From NCBI GenBank assembly GCA_035455245.1, contig DATIFN010000010.1, forward strand, positions 124,001 through 188,000: a stretch of DNA of 64,000 nt. The letters are read 5' to 3'. The notes beneath the pieces were generated by a model that was not told where the DNA came from, did not search any database, and saw only the letters and a program-made list of their open reading frames with translations. Shown one piece after another: positions 44,391-52,405 of this stretch. Origin of the DNA: UBA8516 sp035455245. Lineage in GTDB: Archaea > Thermoproteota > Nitrososphaeria > Nitrososphaerales > Nitrosopumilaceae. Position 1 is the first letter of the stretch; every line of letters begins with the position of its first letter. The position numbers and the translations under genes were made by a program.

Positions 44391-44437
44391 GCCTCTCTAT
44401 AGATTCAATGTATTATCAGGGACGCCTTGAAACTTCA

Positions 44438-44459
44438 TAGCGGAACGCCTAGCGGAACG
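44438..44459 (-). repeat. Tandem TAGCGGAACG repeat upstream of the wHTH gene
   Basis: TAGCGGAACG occurs twice with a 12-base period (44438-44447 and 44450-44459). It lies about 20 bases upstream of the likely TATA region of the 44390 gene, a position for an activator or repressor site. The rest of 44391-44688 (298 bases) shows no gene and nothing else I can name. Confidence 0.6.
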
Positions 44460-44688
44460 GTTGTTTTAGTGATTGAAACGGCTAAAATGTTCTAAATTAC
44501 GTGGCGGGGGAAACGAATAATGAATATCAATATGGTGCATCTAATAGTCATTTTAAAAAATGGAGGCATATGATTAGCCACCTATTACGGAATTAAAACC
44601 CGACGCGCTAAACGACTCTGACTTTGTTGGGTAGCCAAACCCATTGCAAATAGATTATAGGAGTTAATGAGATATTGGATCGTCTAGA

Positions 44689-45675
44689 TTATACAAAAGC
44701 ATGTATGATTAGTGTGCTTACATAAGATACAGCGGCACTGGCAGGAATGGTTATAATCCAAGCCCAGACAATTCTTTTGCCAATCCCCCATCTTACGGCG
44801 GACATGCGTTTAACCGCTCCTGCTCCCATAATTGCCCCAGATATAGCATGAGTAGTGCTTGCAGGTATTCCCAACTGAGCCAGAACTGCAAGAATCGATG
44901 CGCCCCCTGTTTCTGCTGCAAAGCCTTGATACGGTTTTAATTGTGTTATTTTAACTGCCATTGTTTTCACGATTCGCCATCCTCCAAAAAATGTACCAAG
45001 GCTAATTGCCAGTGCTGCGACAAAAATAACATAGAATGGAACCTCAAAACTAGTAATCACTCCCTCCGTTAGTAGAATTAAAGCAATTATGCCCATGGTT
45101 TTTTGACCATCATTTGCTCCGTGAGTTAATGAGAAGTAGGTAGATGAGATAAGTTGCAATCTACCAAAGACAGAGTTTACCTTACCTGGTCTCTTTTTAG
45201 CAAATATTGTGATTATTACAGTTGCTAGTAAAAAAGCCACCACCAAACCAACCACTGGAGATATTATGATACCAATTGCAACTTTTTCCAATCCACCAAG
45301 GATCACTGCTTGGAAACCAGCACCTGCTATACCCGCACCTAATACACCACCTACCAAGGCATGGCTACTTGAAGAAGGTAAACCCAGTAACCATGTAATT
45401 AGATTCCAGACAATTGCACCAACCAATGCTCCAATAATTATGTAAATTGTTACAAAGTCTGGATTGATTAGTCCCTTTCCTATTGTAGTTGCAACAGCAA
45501 CTCCAAAAATAAAAGGACCGATAAAGTTTGCAGCTGCTGCAAGAGTGACTGCCTGAAGTGGTCTTAATATTCTTGTGCCTACCACCGTTGCAATGGAGTT
45601 TGCAGCATCATGAAAGCCATTAATAAAATCAAAAAATAATGCTACGAGAATTGCTACAATTCCAAGTTCATACAT
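44689..45675 (-). CDS. pit: Pit-family phosphate permease
   Basis: 328 aa inorganic phosphate transporter with about ten transmembrane segments. Two signature repeats are GFHDAANSIATVVGTRIL near the N-terminus and THGANDGQKTMGI in the second half. The DUF47/PhoU-like gene lies directly upstream on the same strand (gap 9 bases), the standard pit-associated pair. Likely low-affinity Pi uptake. Confidence 0.92.
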   Translation of the reverse strand: MYELGIVAILVALFFDFINGFHDAANSIATVVGTRILRPLQAVTLAAAANFIGPFIFGVAVATTIGKGLINPDFVTIYIIIGALVGAIVWNLITWLLGLPSSSSHALVGGVLGAGIAGAGFQAVILGGLEKVAIGIIISPVVGLVVAFLLATVIITIFAKKRPGKVNSVFGRLQLISSTYFSLTHGANDGQKTMGIIALILLTEGVITSFEVPFYVIFVAALAISLGTFFGGWRIVKTMAVKITQLKPYQGFAAETGGASILAVLAQLGIPASTTHAISGAIMGAGAVKRMSAVRWGIGKRIVWAWIITIPASAAVSYVSTLIIHAFV

Positions 45676-45684
45676 GGTAAAAAC

Positions 45685-46365
45685 CTAAGTGTATTTCAGA
45701 ACAATGTCTTCTATAGAGTCTGCAACATCTTGACACCTGTCTGAAGTAGTTTCTAGTGCGTCGTAGATCTCTTTCATTTTAATTATTGTGATTACATCTT
45801 TTGTATCAAATAATTCACCCACTGCTTTACGATGAATTTCATCAACTCTATGCTCAGATTCGCTGATTTTTCTGCAATGATCAATTATAGATTTATCTGC
45901 TTTTACATTGTTTAATCTAGTTATCATAAAATTAACTTCATTTGTTGCTATGGCAAGTTCCTTAGCCATTTCCAGCATGTAAGGAGGAGATGTTGTTATT
46001 CTAAAGTTGATAATTCTGCCGGAAATCCCTTCTATGTAGTCGATGATATCATCTGTTTTTGATGCAATTCTTGAAATGTCTTCTCTATCCAAGGGCGTGA
46101 TGAAGGTTTTGTTCAACTCTTCAAAGACTGAGTGTGTTAGCCTGTCTGCTTCTCTTTCTAATTTTCTTATTTTTGTATGATTCTCCTCTAACTTGTTAAA
46201 GTTGGCAAATAAATCTGCGAGTAAATTTGCTACCTCTTCTGCTTTGCAAGCAAGATCATTTAGGATACCAAGAATTTCTTTTTCATTAGACTTTAGCCAT
46301 GACATCCACTGAGGCATGGTTTGTGTCAAATTTACATAGTTAAATCTTTGTTCTATATACGACAT
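45685..46365 (-). CDS. PhoU-like/DUF47 protein
   Basis: 226 aa all-helical protein of the PhoU-like DUF47 family, paired with Pit. ADRLTHSVFEELNKTFITPLDREDI is a characteristic stretch with metal-binding acidic residues. It is upstream of pit in the same operon and is thought to modulate its transport. The promoter region holds a TATA-like sequence just before the ATG. Confidence 0.85.
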   Translation of the reverse strand: MSYIEQRFNYVNLTQTMPQWMSWLKSNEKEILGILNDLACKAEEVANLLADLFANFNKLEENHTKIRKLEREADRLTHSVFEELNKTFITPLDREDISRIASKTDDIIDYIEGISGRIINFRITTSPPYMLEMAKELAIATNEVNFMITRLNNVKADKSIIDHCRKISESEHRVDEIHRKAVGELFDTKDVITIIKMKEIYDALETTSDRCQDVADSIEDIVLKYT

Positions 46366-46521
46366 GGGAACTATATAGTTAAGTCAAAAAGTGAGAAATA
46401 ACGAAAAATTTTTGTTACTAAAAAACAAAATGTGGTTAGAATGTCATGTTAATGTTAACAAAGGATACAGAATTATCACAGAACCTCACATTAGAACAAG
46501 GTATATTTATCGAATCTAAAA

Positions 46522-46920
46522 TTGGCATCTCATATCTTGAAAAAACGTAATCAGAAACCAAGTTTAATTCCAATCGTAGAAGGTATTTTATCAATAGATC
46601 CTGGAATGAGATTTGCAGCCATTATCGATCTTAAGGGAAATATTTCAGAAGCGATAATGAAAGAGGGTAAGACATCATTGAAATCTCAAAAGGAAGAAGA
46701 GCATTTTTGTAAACAAGTTGCGTTAAGAAGAAAGATACGAAATCAGTTCAATAAAAGCTTAGGACCGGTCAATTATGTTCACATTGAACGTGAGAAGGTT
46801 ACTCAGATCGTTGTGTATCCTAAGCGAAAAACCGTTTATGTTACTATGGAACCAGATGTTAATATGGTAAGGAAGATTGAAATTATAAAACTCATCAAAC
46901 AGAAAACTGCAAAGTTATAA
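46522..46920 (+). CDS. Thaumarchaeal conserved hypothetical protein
   Basis: 132 aa from a TTG start. Begins with a basic segment, then a compact alpha-beta region (ILSIDPGMRFAAIIDLKGNISEAIM) that reads like a small sensor or roadblock-type fold, and ends with beta-rich YPKRKTVYVTMEPD. I recognise it as belonging to a thaumarchaeal orphan group but cannot assign function. A TATA-like GTATATTTATC lies upstream, about 17 bases before the TTG, closer than in other genes here, so the start is uncertain. Confidence 0.6.
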   Translation: MASHILKKRNQKPSLIPIVEGILSIDPGMRFAAIIDLKGNISEAIMKEGKTSLKSQKEEEHFCKQVALRRKIRNQFNKSLGPVNYVHIEREKVTQIVVYPKRKTVYVTMEPDVNMVRKIEIIKLIKQKTAKL

Positions 46921-46968
46921 AACAAAGAAAAAGTAAGGGAAAAATTAGTTTTTGGATAACATGGACTG

Positions 46969-47322
46969 TTATTCAGTAGCAGATTCTGCCGGTTGTGGAG
47001 AACCTTCTCCAATTACTTCGGCAGTAGCAAATCGCCCACCAACTTGGGTGACTTTGACTTTTGCATTCTGTCCTACTTGTCCACCTTTGACAAATATCAC
47101 AAAACCATCTACTCTTGCGATACCGTCTCCTTTTCTACTAATTTCCGTTATAGATACTTCGTATTCTTTTCCGGTTTCTACTGGTTTTGGCCTGTCATCA
47201 AATCGCCTATCGCCGCCAAATCGTCTACCGCCGCCAAATCGTCTACCGCCGCCGTAGCCTCTATTGCCGCCATATCCTCGGTTATCAGAGCCTTCGCCAA
47301 AACCGCCTTCGTTATAGCTCAT
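46969..47322 (-). CDS. TRAM-domain RNA-binding protein with Gly-rich tail
   Basis: 117 aa. The N-terminal 45 residues are Gly/Arg/Tyr/Phe-rich (GYGGNRGYGGG, RRFGGGRRFGG), like an RGG tail, followed by a TRAM OB-fold (YEVSITEISRKGDGIARVDGF...). Archaeal TRAM proteins are small RNA-binding, cold-shock-like chaperones. Start chosen at 47322: a strong AGGAGGTG site (47328-47335) sits five bases upstream and would be inside the coding region if the alternative GTG at 47346 were used. Confidence 0.85.
   Translation of the reverse strand: MSYNEGGFGEGSDNRGYGGNRGYGGGRRFGGGRRFGGDRRFDDRPKPVETGKEYEVSITEISRKGDGIARVDGFVIFVKGGQVGQNAKVKVTQVGGRFATAEVIGEGSPQPAESATE
47211..47246 (-). repeat. Two 18-base direct repeats in the Gly/Arg-rich region
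   Basis: The 18-base unit CGCCGCCAAATCGTCTAC (given strand) occurs twice in tandem at 47211-47246 within the TRAM gene, encoding the FGG-RR repeats. It is expected to be prone to copy-number change. Confidence 0.6.
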
Positions 47323-47327
47323 CGTTG

Positions 47328-47335
47328 CACCTCCT
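47328..47335 (-). promoter_or_regulatory. Strong Shine-Dalgarno site deciding the TRAM gene start
   Basis: AGGAGGTG on the coding strand, five bases before ATG 47320-47322. This is one of few clear SD sites in the window; most genes seem leaderless. Confidence 0.75.
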
Positions 47336-47504
47336 TTCTTCTTCACTATGGTGCTTTGCCCTATAAAATCTGATCAGCAGATTAATTTCACAATATGAGA
47401 AATTTAGTTATAATTTGATAATAAATTAACAATTTTAGTTAAAAATTCTGTCAACTTTATATCTATTATCTTTTTATATTGTAAGTCACACTATTTTATA
47501 CAAT

Positions 47505-48059
47505 ATGTTCGAAAAGTTCAAAAAAAACATGGAAAAGTTTAGGGAACTCTCGTCTGAGGGAGGTCAGGATGATGAGGGCAGTGTTATGGTAGATAAGATC
47601 AATCCAACTGAATCTCCAACTAACATTGAACAAATAAAAATACCCGGACATGTTGAACATGTCAGTATGAGTCAATCAAGTGATGACATTGGCATAAAAT
47701 TGCTTATGGATAAGCGTGCCAAACTTGAGGAAGCAATAGATTATGTTGGACTAATGATAAAAAATCTCAAAGATAAACGTACCAAACTTGAAAAAAATAT
47801 TGAAGATGAATCAGTCGACATTAAAAATCTGAAGGAAAAATTGACCAAAGTTAGTCAGTACATTGATGAGGAAAGACAGGGGATTAGAAGTCTAGCTCAG
47901 AAGAGATCGGATGTAGAAAAGGAAGCTGATGATGTAGCCGTGATAATTAACAGTTTACGTGAAAAACTCACCTCAATTGATCATGTAGTAGATGAAGAGG
48001 GTAATAAAATAAAGAATTTCAAAGAATCTAAATCAAAGATGGAAGAAACGTTTAGTTAG
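47505..48059 (+). CDS. Coiled-coil protein with 21-residue repeats
   Basis: 184 aa, no signal peptide. Residues from about 66 contain five tandem 21-residue repeats, each starting with L-x-[DEQ]-K and ending with I-[KR]-[NS] type residues, plus a partial sixth. Twenty-one is three heptads, so a continuous coiled coil is predicted. The N-terminal 65 residues are acidic and low-complexity. No family is recognised. The stop overlaps the opposing 48056-48367 gene by four bases. Confidence 0.75.
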   Translation: MFEKFKKNMEKFRELSSEGGQDDEGSVMVDKINPTESPTNIEQIKIPGHVEHVSMSQSSDDIGIKLLMDKRAKLEEAIDYVGLMIKNLKDKRTKLEKNIEDESVDIKNLKEKLTKVSQYIDEERQGIRSLAQKRSDVEKEADDVAVIINSLREKLTSIDHVVDEEGNKIKNFKESKSKMEETFS

Positions 48060-48367
48060 AAAGTAAAACCTTCCTTTAGAATTGTATTAAGATTTTCCTT
48101 TATCACGTCCTCCTCTGAAATGGAATTCAAATCACGTATCAAAACTTCAGTTGCAAGACATTGATTTTTTGTAAATTGATAGTAACATTCCAATCTTTCC
48201 TGATATGTTTTTGATTTATGAAAAGTTGTCCAAAAATTTTCAGAAGCATGCTGTACATAAAGTAAAAACCTGTGAATTGCAGCTTTTACTTTAGGTGAGG
48301 AATTGTCTTTGGTTAATCCTATCAGTATCTGTTCCAGCTTACTTTCTAAGTTTGCCTCGTAAACCAT
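48056..48367 (-). CDS. Small all-helical protein of unknown function
   Basis: 103 aa. Predicted all-alpha, mildly charged, with no motif I recognise. Convergent with the coiled-coil gene, with a four-base overlap. A conserved thaumarchaeal orphan is likely from its stable frame, but function is unknown. Confidence 0.6.
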   Translation of the reverse strand: MVYEANLESKLEQILIGLTKDNSSPKVKAAIHRFLLYVQHASENFWTTFHKSKTYQERLECYYQFTKNQCLATEVLIRDLNSISEEDVIKENLNTILKEGFTF

Positions 48368-48521
48368 TTGATAAAGGTCAATTTCTTTTGTTATACATTT
48401 TCTTCACAACACATTCATAAAAATGTTCATTCAACAAATTACAAGAAAAGTAAAATAATTGTATAGTTTCTTCACATTATCAAAAAATTTTTAAATTTCA
48501 ATAATTTTCTTTGAGTAAAAC

Positions 48522-48534
48522 TTAAATAATTTAA
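48522..48534 (+). promoter_or_regulatory. TATA box of the structured RNA candidate
   Basis: TTAAATAATTTAA, with its TTAAATAA core centred 25 bases before 48551. This predicts transcription to start at the first base of the first hairpin. Confidence 0.6.
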
Positions 48535-48550
48535 TCACGAATATGTATTC

Positions 48551-48750
48551 CCTATCAAAGGAACATCCTCCCGAGATAGGAATCGTGCAGACAAAAGCAT
48601 GCGGTAAAGGGTAAATCCTCCCGCAGAAAACGAAGTCACCATGGGATGAAAAACTCCCAGGAATTGTTGACAAAGGTCAACATGAGGCTTTTGGATCCAT
48701 TGGATCCCGTCTAAAGCTTTGGCGTGTTTTACCACACGCTCTGCATGATA
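48551..48750 (+). ncRNA. Candidate novel structured RNA, about 200 nt
   Basis: No convincing gene spans 48368-48863. Hairpins seen: CCTATC/GATAGG (48551-48556 with 48575-48580), TGCGG/CCGCA (48600-48604 with 48621-48625, capped by AGGG-TAAA-TCCT), TGGGA/TCCCA (48642, 48655), TGTTGAC/GTCAACA (48665-48682, loop AAAG), GGATCC/GGATCC (48693, 48702) and GCGTGT/ACACGC (48722-48739). A 10-bp helix, ATCGTGCAGA (48582-48591) with TCTGCATGAT (48740-48749), encloses five of them. Three G.T pairs fit the + strand and would be C.A mismatches on the other. T-rich sequence follows at 48753. It does not show RNase P or SRP RNA signatures I know. Confidence 0.7.
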
Positions 48751-48863
48751 ATACTTTTTCCCTTTTCAAAAAATTAAAATTCATAGAATTAAAATCAACA
48801 AAACTGTAGAAATTATTCAAATGCATCATACAATAATCTAACAGCGAGTTATTATCCAAAGTA

Positions 48864-50132
48864 ATGTCAACATCTATTGGAAGGAAATGGATCTGGTATC
48901 TTCTTCCGTCCCAAATAACAGCTGAAGGTTTACGTACAGTTATTCCATTGTATGTAATATTTCTAGGAGGAGACATAAGTGAGGTTTCGCTAGTAGCTGC
49001 ACTTCATTATGCCGCTGCTGCTTTTGGGTCTTTATTTTGGGGCAAGATAATAGATAGATTTCATGTAAGGCGAGCAGTTCTTCTCGTTTCATTTTTTTTT
49101 ATTATCCTTTGCTGTTTTTGGCTATATTTAACAAGAAGTCTTAGCATGGTTTTTGTAATTTCACCAATAATTGGTTTCTTTTTGGTAGGGAAAAATCCAG
49201 TAACACATTTACTGATAATGGAATCAGCTCCTAAAAATCAATGGAGTTGGTTGTTTGCAAGAACTTCAATAATTGCAACTTTTGGAATGTTGGGTGCCAT
49301 GATAATTGGTACTGTCTGGAGCGTATACTTTGATTTGAGCCCATATTTTTTGATCTGTGCTATATCATCTGGTATTGCCATAGTATTTACCACGGCTGTT
49401 AAAGAATCACATTTTCACCTAGAACGGAGTAGTATTGCTCATTCAATACAGGGATTAAGCTATAGTTTTACTCATTTTCATCTCATATTTCCCAAGATTC
49501 TTGAACTGTATGATTATAAGCACATAATTTCTATTTTTAAAGGAAAAGTTTCCCATGAAATAGGAATTATGTTTTTAGCAAACTTCCTTTTCTATTTTGG
49601 AAGTAATATCTATTTTACCGGTTATACGCCATTTCTAAAATATTTCAACTTTTCAGATTCAACAGTTTTTTTGATTTATGCTGTCCAAACATCTACTATG
49701 ATAGCAATTTTTTTTGTCGCTCCTAAATTGATATCTAGATTAGGGGAGGAGCGTGCCATCATGTTTTCATATGCCCCAAGAATAATTGCGGTTCTTATAG
49801 CAGGGTCAGTTATTCCCCTAATGTTAGGAACGTCCGTTTTTGTAGTATCAATTATTTCAGTATGTTTAATGGTAGTAGCATTTTCCATTTTTAGCATAGC
49901 AAGTTCCGTTATTTTTTTTAAAAGTATTCCACAAGGGTTTGAAGGAAAATATCTTGGAGTCAATAGCTCGATCACAGGAATTGGTGTATTTGCCGGAGCT
50001 ATAGTAACTGGACAGCTTACAAATTTGTTTGGATATACAAATTTGTTTTTTACTGCTGCCATTATTTTAGCGATGTCATTTATCTTATTCAGGATCTATC
50101 TGCGTTACAGATTATCACACAATGAGGTCTAG
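48864..50132 (+). CDS. Major facilitator superfamily transporter
   Basis: 422 aa with about twelve transmembrane segments. The first-half loop GKIIDRFHVRRAVLL is the MFS motif A (G-x-x-x-D-R-x-x-R-R). A central loop (about 190-235) and second bundle follow. Substrate unknown. No Shine-Dalgarno site; the structured RNA candidate ends about 115 bases upstream, so a regulatory leader relationship is possible but not required. Confidence 0.85.
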   Translation: MSTSIGRKWIWYLLPSQITAEGLRTVIPLYVIFLGGDISEVSLVAALHYAAAAFGSLFWGKIIDRFHVRRAVLLVSFFFIILCCFWLYLTRSLSMVFVISPIIGFFLVGKNPVTHLLIMESAPKNQWSWLFARTSIIATFGMLGAMIIGTVWSVYFDLSPYFLICAISSGIAIVFTTAVKESHFHLERSSIAHSIQGLSYSFTHFHLIFPKILELYDYKHIISIFKGKVSHEIGIMFLANFLFYFGSNIYFTGYTPFLKYFNFSDSTVFLIYAVQTSTMIAIFFVAPKLISRLGEERAIMFSYAPRIIAVLIAGSVIPLMLGTSVFVVSIISVCLMVVAFSIFSIASSVIFFKSIPQGFEGKYLGVNSSITGIGVFAGAIVTGQLTNLFGYTNLFFTAAIILAMSFILFRIYLRYRLSHNEV

Positions 50133-50764
50133 ATGTACCTTGCAGAAGTAGATTGACTAGCAGGCATAGAAGGTAACTTGTCGTTTATTGCTGTTTCTGC
50201 TACTGCTGCTGCTTCCTGGAGAATCTTTTCTGATTCCTCACTTGTCGTTTCAGAATCTATTCCAAAGTCTCCATTATGGAATGTATCTGTCATAAGACCA
50301 TTCAACATCTCTGTCATGCCACTCAGTTCTTGGTCTGCCTCTGGCATGAACCTAACAAGTGATGATCTTAAACTCTTCATCAAGCCAATGGTTGGCATTA
50401 TGGTTACAACAGTATCGCCCAAATCATGGAATGTGGTTAATCTAAGTTCAATTTGTTCTAAGGCCATTCTTGCGTTACCTAAAAGTTTTGTAACTTTGCG
50501 AACTTCAGCAAGTTCTTTTGACAAAACCCTACTAGCAGTTGTATCGTGTTGTTGTGTTGCAGTAACAATTCTTTTGAAAAGTTTTTCATCTTTTTGCTTT
50601 AGCTTTGTAATCATCCCATCCAATTTTGAAATCTGAGTTTGCAGTCTTTTTACTGCTGTCTCTAATCGAGGTTTTAATGGTCCTTTTGGATGCAATGCAT
50701 CATTGAATCGTTCGCCAAGACTAGGGGTCTGTGGCTTTGTCCAACTTTTAACGAAACCTGTCAT
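50129..50764 (-). CDS. cdvB: ESCRT-III-like cell division protein, CdvB paralog 2
   Basis: 211 aa, close paralog of the protein at 18425-19066, sharing MTGF at the N-terminus, KLFKRIV, QQHD, LGNARMALEQ, RLTT.HDLGD and RFMPEAD in the same order. Snf7-type helical core, acidic late helix and Ser/Pro-rich tail (LPSMPASQSTSARYI) without a winged-helix domain. It ends against the MFS stop with a four-base overlap. Its promoter carries the same palindrome at the same distance as paralog 1, implying joint regulation. Confidence 0.9.
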   Translation of the reverse strand: MTGFVKSWTKPQTPSLGERFNDALHPKGPLKPRLETAVKRLQTQISKLDGMITKLKQKDEKLFKRIVTATQQHDTTASRVLSKELAEVRKVTKLLGNARMALEQIELRLTTFHDLGDTVVTIMPTIGLMKSLRSSLVRFMPEADQELSGMTEMLNGLMTDTFHNGDFGIDSETTSEESEKILQEAAAVAETAINDKLPSMPASQSTSARYI

Positions 50765-50821
50765 GGTAACGATTTAAAAAATTGGTTATTAATTCAAGGT
50801 GTGAAATGAGGTTCACTGCCC

Positions 50822-50839
50822 GCTAAATTTAGCTAACAA
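50822..50839 (-). promoter_or_regulatory. Palindromic site upstream of cdvB paralog 2
   Basis: GCTAAATTTAGC palindrome followed by TAACAA, 17 of 18 bases identical to the site at 19124-19141. Exactly 57 bases separate it from the cdvB ATG, as for paralog 1. Confidence 0.75.
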
Positions 50840-50951
50840 CTATCAAACTTTTAGTGGAGAATTAACAAATCAAAATGAATTTTGTCGACTTGCTAAAATT
50901 GTCTATAACCTAATTTGGATACATCCTTCCAATCAATCCTCAGACCAGAGA

Positions 50952-51059
50952 TTAGTGCGTCAGTTGTATACTATTTCTCTGCGGATGGATTTTCTTTATG
51001 TGAATTTCGAGTGCAGTATTTGACTGCTGATATTCACAGCAAAGTGGACATTTTTCCAT
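50952..51059 (-). CDS. Mini C2H2 zinc-finger protein, 35 aa
   Basis: From ATG 51059: MEKCPLCCEYQQ..., containing C-X2-C-X12-H-X4-H, the classical C2H2 finger. A TTAAATAC box lies about 36 bases upstream. A longer frame from 51200 adds 47 AT-rich, Asn/Phe/Lys-rich residues that look non-coding, so the short start is preferred. Single-finger archaeal proteins of this kind may bind DNA or RNA; function unknown. Confidence 0.6.
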   Translation of the reverse strand: MEKCPLCCEYQQSNTALEIHIKKIHPQRNSIQLTH

Positions 51060-51457
51060 TTTATTTAATGCATGTGAATTAAAAAAATTGTATTTAAGTT
51101 TTTGGTTTAAGTGTTTTGAAGAAAAATTTGAGTTGACAAAATTTAGAAAATCTATCTTTAAAGATTTTTTAGAAAGAACAAGAAATTTTGATCCTCTCAT
51201 TGTAATTACTTTAATTTTTTTAAGAATAATGTAATTGTAAAAAAATACAGATCGATTAAGAAAAACAATTAGGAATTAAAATAAATATATGATTTTTGAG
51301 ATTTTATGATAATCATAATTATTAGAATATTTTTAATAAAATACTTAGTTAATTAAAAAATTATGATTATAGATGTAATTTTGTTAAAATTATAGAAAAA
51401 ACGGTAATAGTTAAATCTTTTTATTGACCTGTGATCGAAACTTTTATTAGATATAAG
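51060..51457. other. Very AT-rich intergenic region before TFB
   Basis: About 400 bases, mostly A and T, with no convincing gene (the frame 51060-51200 is probably non-coding). A 15-base palindrome TTATGATAATCATAA lies at 51304-51318. It holds the promoters of the zinc finger (left) and TFB (right). No repeats typical of an origin were recognised. Confidence 0.5.
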
Positions 51458-52375
51458 ATGACACGCGAAACCTTCAGTTCAGGTGGTGGTCGTTGTCCAC
51501 GTTGTGGAAAAGGCCCTATGGTAACTGACAGTACTACAGGAGAGATGTTTTGTGGAAATTGTGGTTTTGTCCTTACAGAAAGAGTAGAGGAATCAGGTCC
51601 TGAATGGAGATCATTTTCCAAAGAAGAACATGAGGACAGAAGTAGAACCGGAACACCTACATCACTTGCGATGCATGACATGGGACTTGCAACCATAATT
51701 GGTCCAGCAGATAAAGATGCATCTGGAAAGCCTCTCTCTGCTTCCATGAAAAGTACTATTGAACGTCTTAGAACGTGGGACAGTAGAAGCCAAGTCCATG
51801 AACCAGTGGATAGAAACTTTAGACAGGCATTTAGTGAGCTTGATAGATTAAAGGATAAACTTGCTCTTTCTGATGCAGTTATAGAAAAAACAGCATATAT
51901 TTACAGAAAAGCGTTAGACAAAGGTCTTGTAAGAGGAAGATCAATTCCTGGACTTGTTGCTGCTGCATTATATGCTGCATGTAGAGATACCGAAACACCA
52001 AGAACTTTAACTGATGTTGCAAATGGCATCAATATTAAAAGAAAGGATGTTGCTAGATGTTATAGATTACTTCTAAGAGAACTTGATCTTAAGATGCCTG
52101 TTGTGGATCCGATAAAATGTGTAGCAAGAATTGCAAGTAAAGCTGGTCTTAGTGAAAAAACTAAAAGGAAGGCGCTATTAATACTGAAAGATGCTGCAGA
52201 AATTGAAATTTCTGCAGGGAAGGATCCTATGGGCTTGGCAGCTGCTGCTTTGTATCTTTCTTGTGTAATGAATGGAGAAAATAAAACACAGAAGGATGTG
52301 GCACAAGCAGCTGGAGTAACCGAGGTTACTATCAGAAATAGATACAAAGGATTAAAGGAATCTCTAAAACTATAA
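51458..52375 (+). CDS. tfb: Transcription initiation factor TFB
   Basis: 305 aa from ATG 51458 (MTRETFSSGGGRCPRC). It recruits RNA polymerase to TBP-bound promoters. N-terminal zinc ribbon C-X2-C-X15-C-X2-C (residues 12-34), B-finger region with EWRSFSKEE, then two cyclin repeats (about 110-200, 205-300; ECRC-like AALYAACRD and AALYLSCVM). The GTG at 51431 would add nine residues and is less likely. Thaumarchaea usually have several TFB paralogs. Confidence 0.94.
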   Translation: MTRETFSSGGGRCPRCGKGPMVTDSTTGEMFCGNCGFVLTERVEESGPEWRSFSKEEHEDRSRTGTPTSLAMHDMGLATIIGPADKDASGKPLSASMKSTIERLRTWDSRSQVHEPVDRNFRQAFSELDRLKDKLALSDAVIEKTAYIYRKALDKGLVRGRSIPGLVAAALYAACRDTETPRTLTDVANGINIKRKDVARCYRLLLRELDLKMPVVDPIKCVARIASKAGLSEKTKRKALLILKDAAEIEISAGKDPMGLAAAALYLSCVMNGENKTQKDVAQAAGVTEVTIRNRYKGLKESLKL

Positions 52376-52405
52376 TTTTTTTAACATAATTCAATTTGTA
52401 ATTAT

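Noticed and set aside
44391..44688. Possible RNA or gene in the gap beside pit
   Set aside because: No long hairpin, no open frame of useful size; only the tandem repeat is notable.
48551..48750. RNase P RNA or SRP RNA as identity of the structured RNA
   Set aside because: Conserved GGAAAGUCC-like, AGARA-like or SRP helix 8 motifs are absent, and the layout of small tandem hairpins differs.
48491..48976. Three reverse-strand open frames in the region upstream of the MFS gene
   Set aside because: Composition is not protein-like, they overlap one another, and the same bases fold into the hairpins of the RNA candidate.
51060..51200. Upstream extension of the mini zinc finger
   Set aside because: AT-rich, low-complexity residues with no motif; a promoter box lies inside it at about 36 bases before the shorter start.
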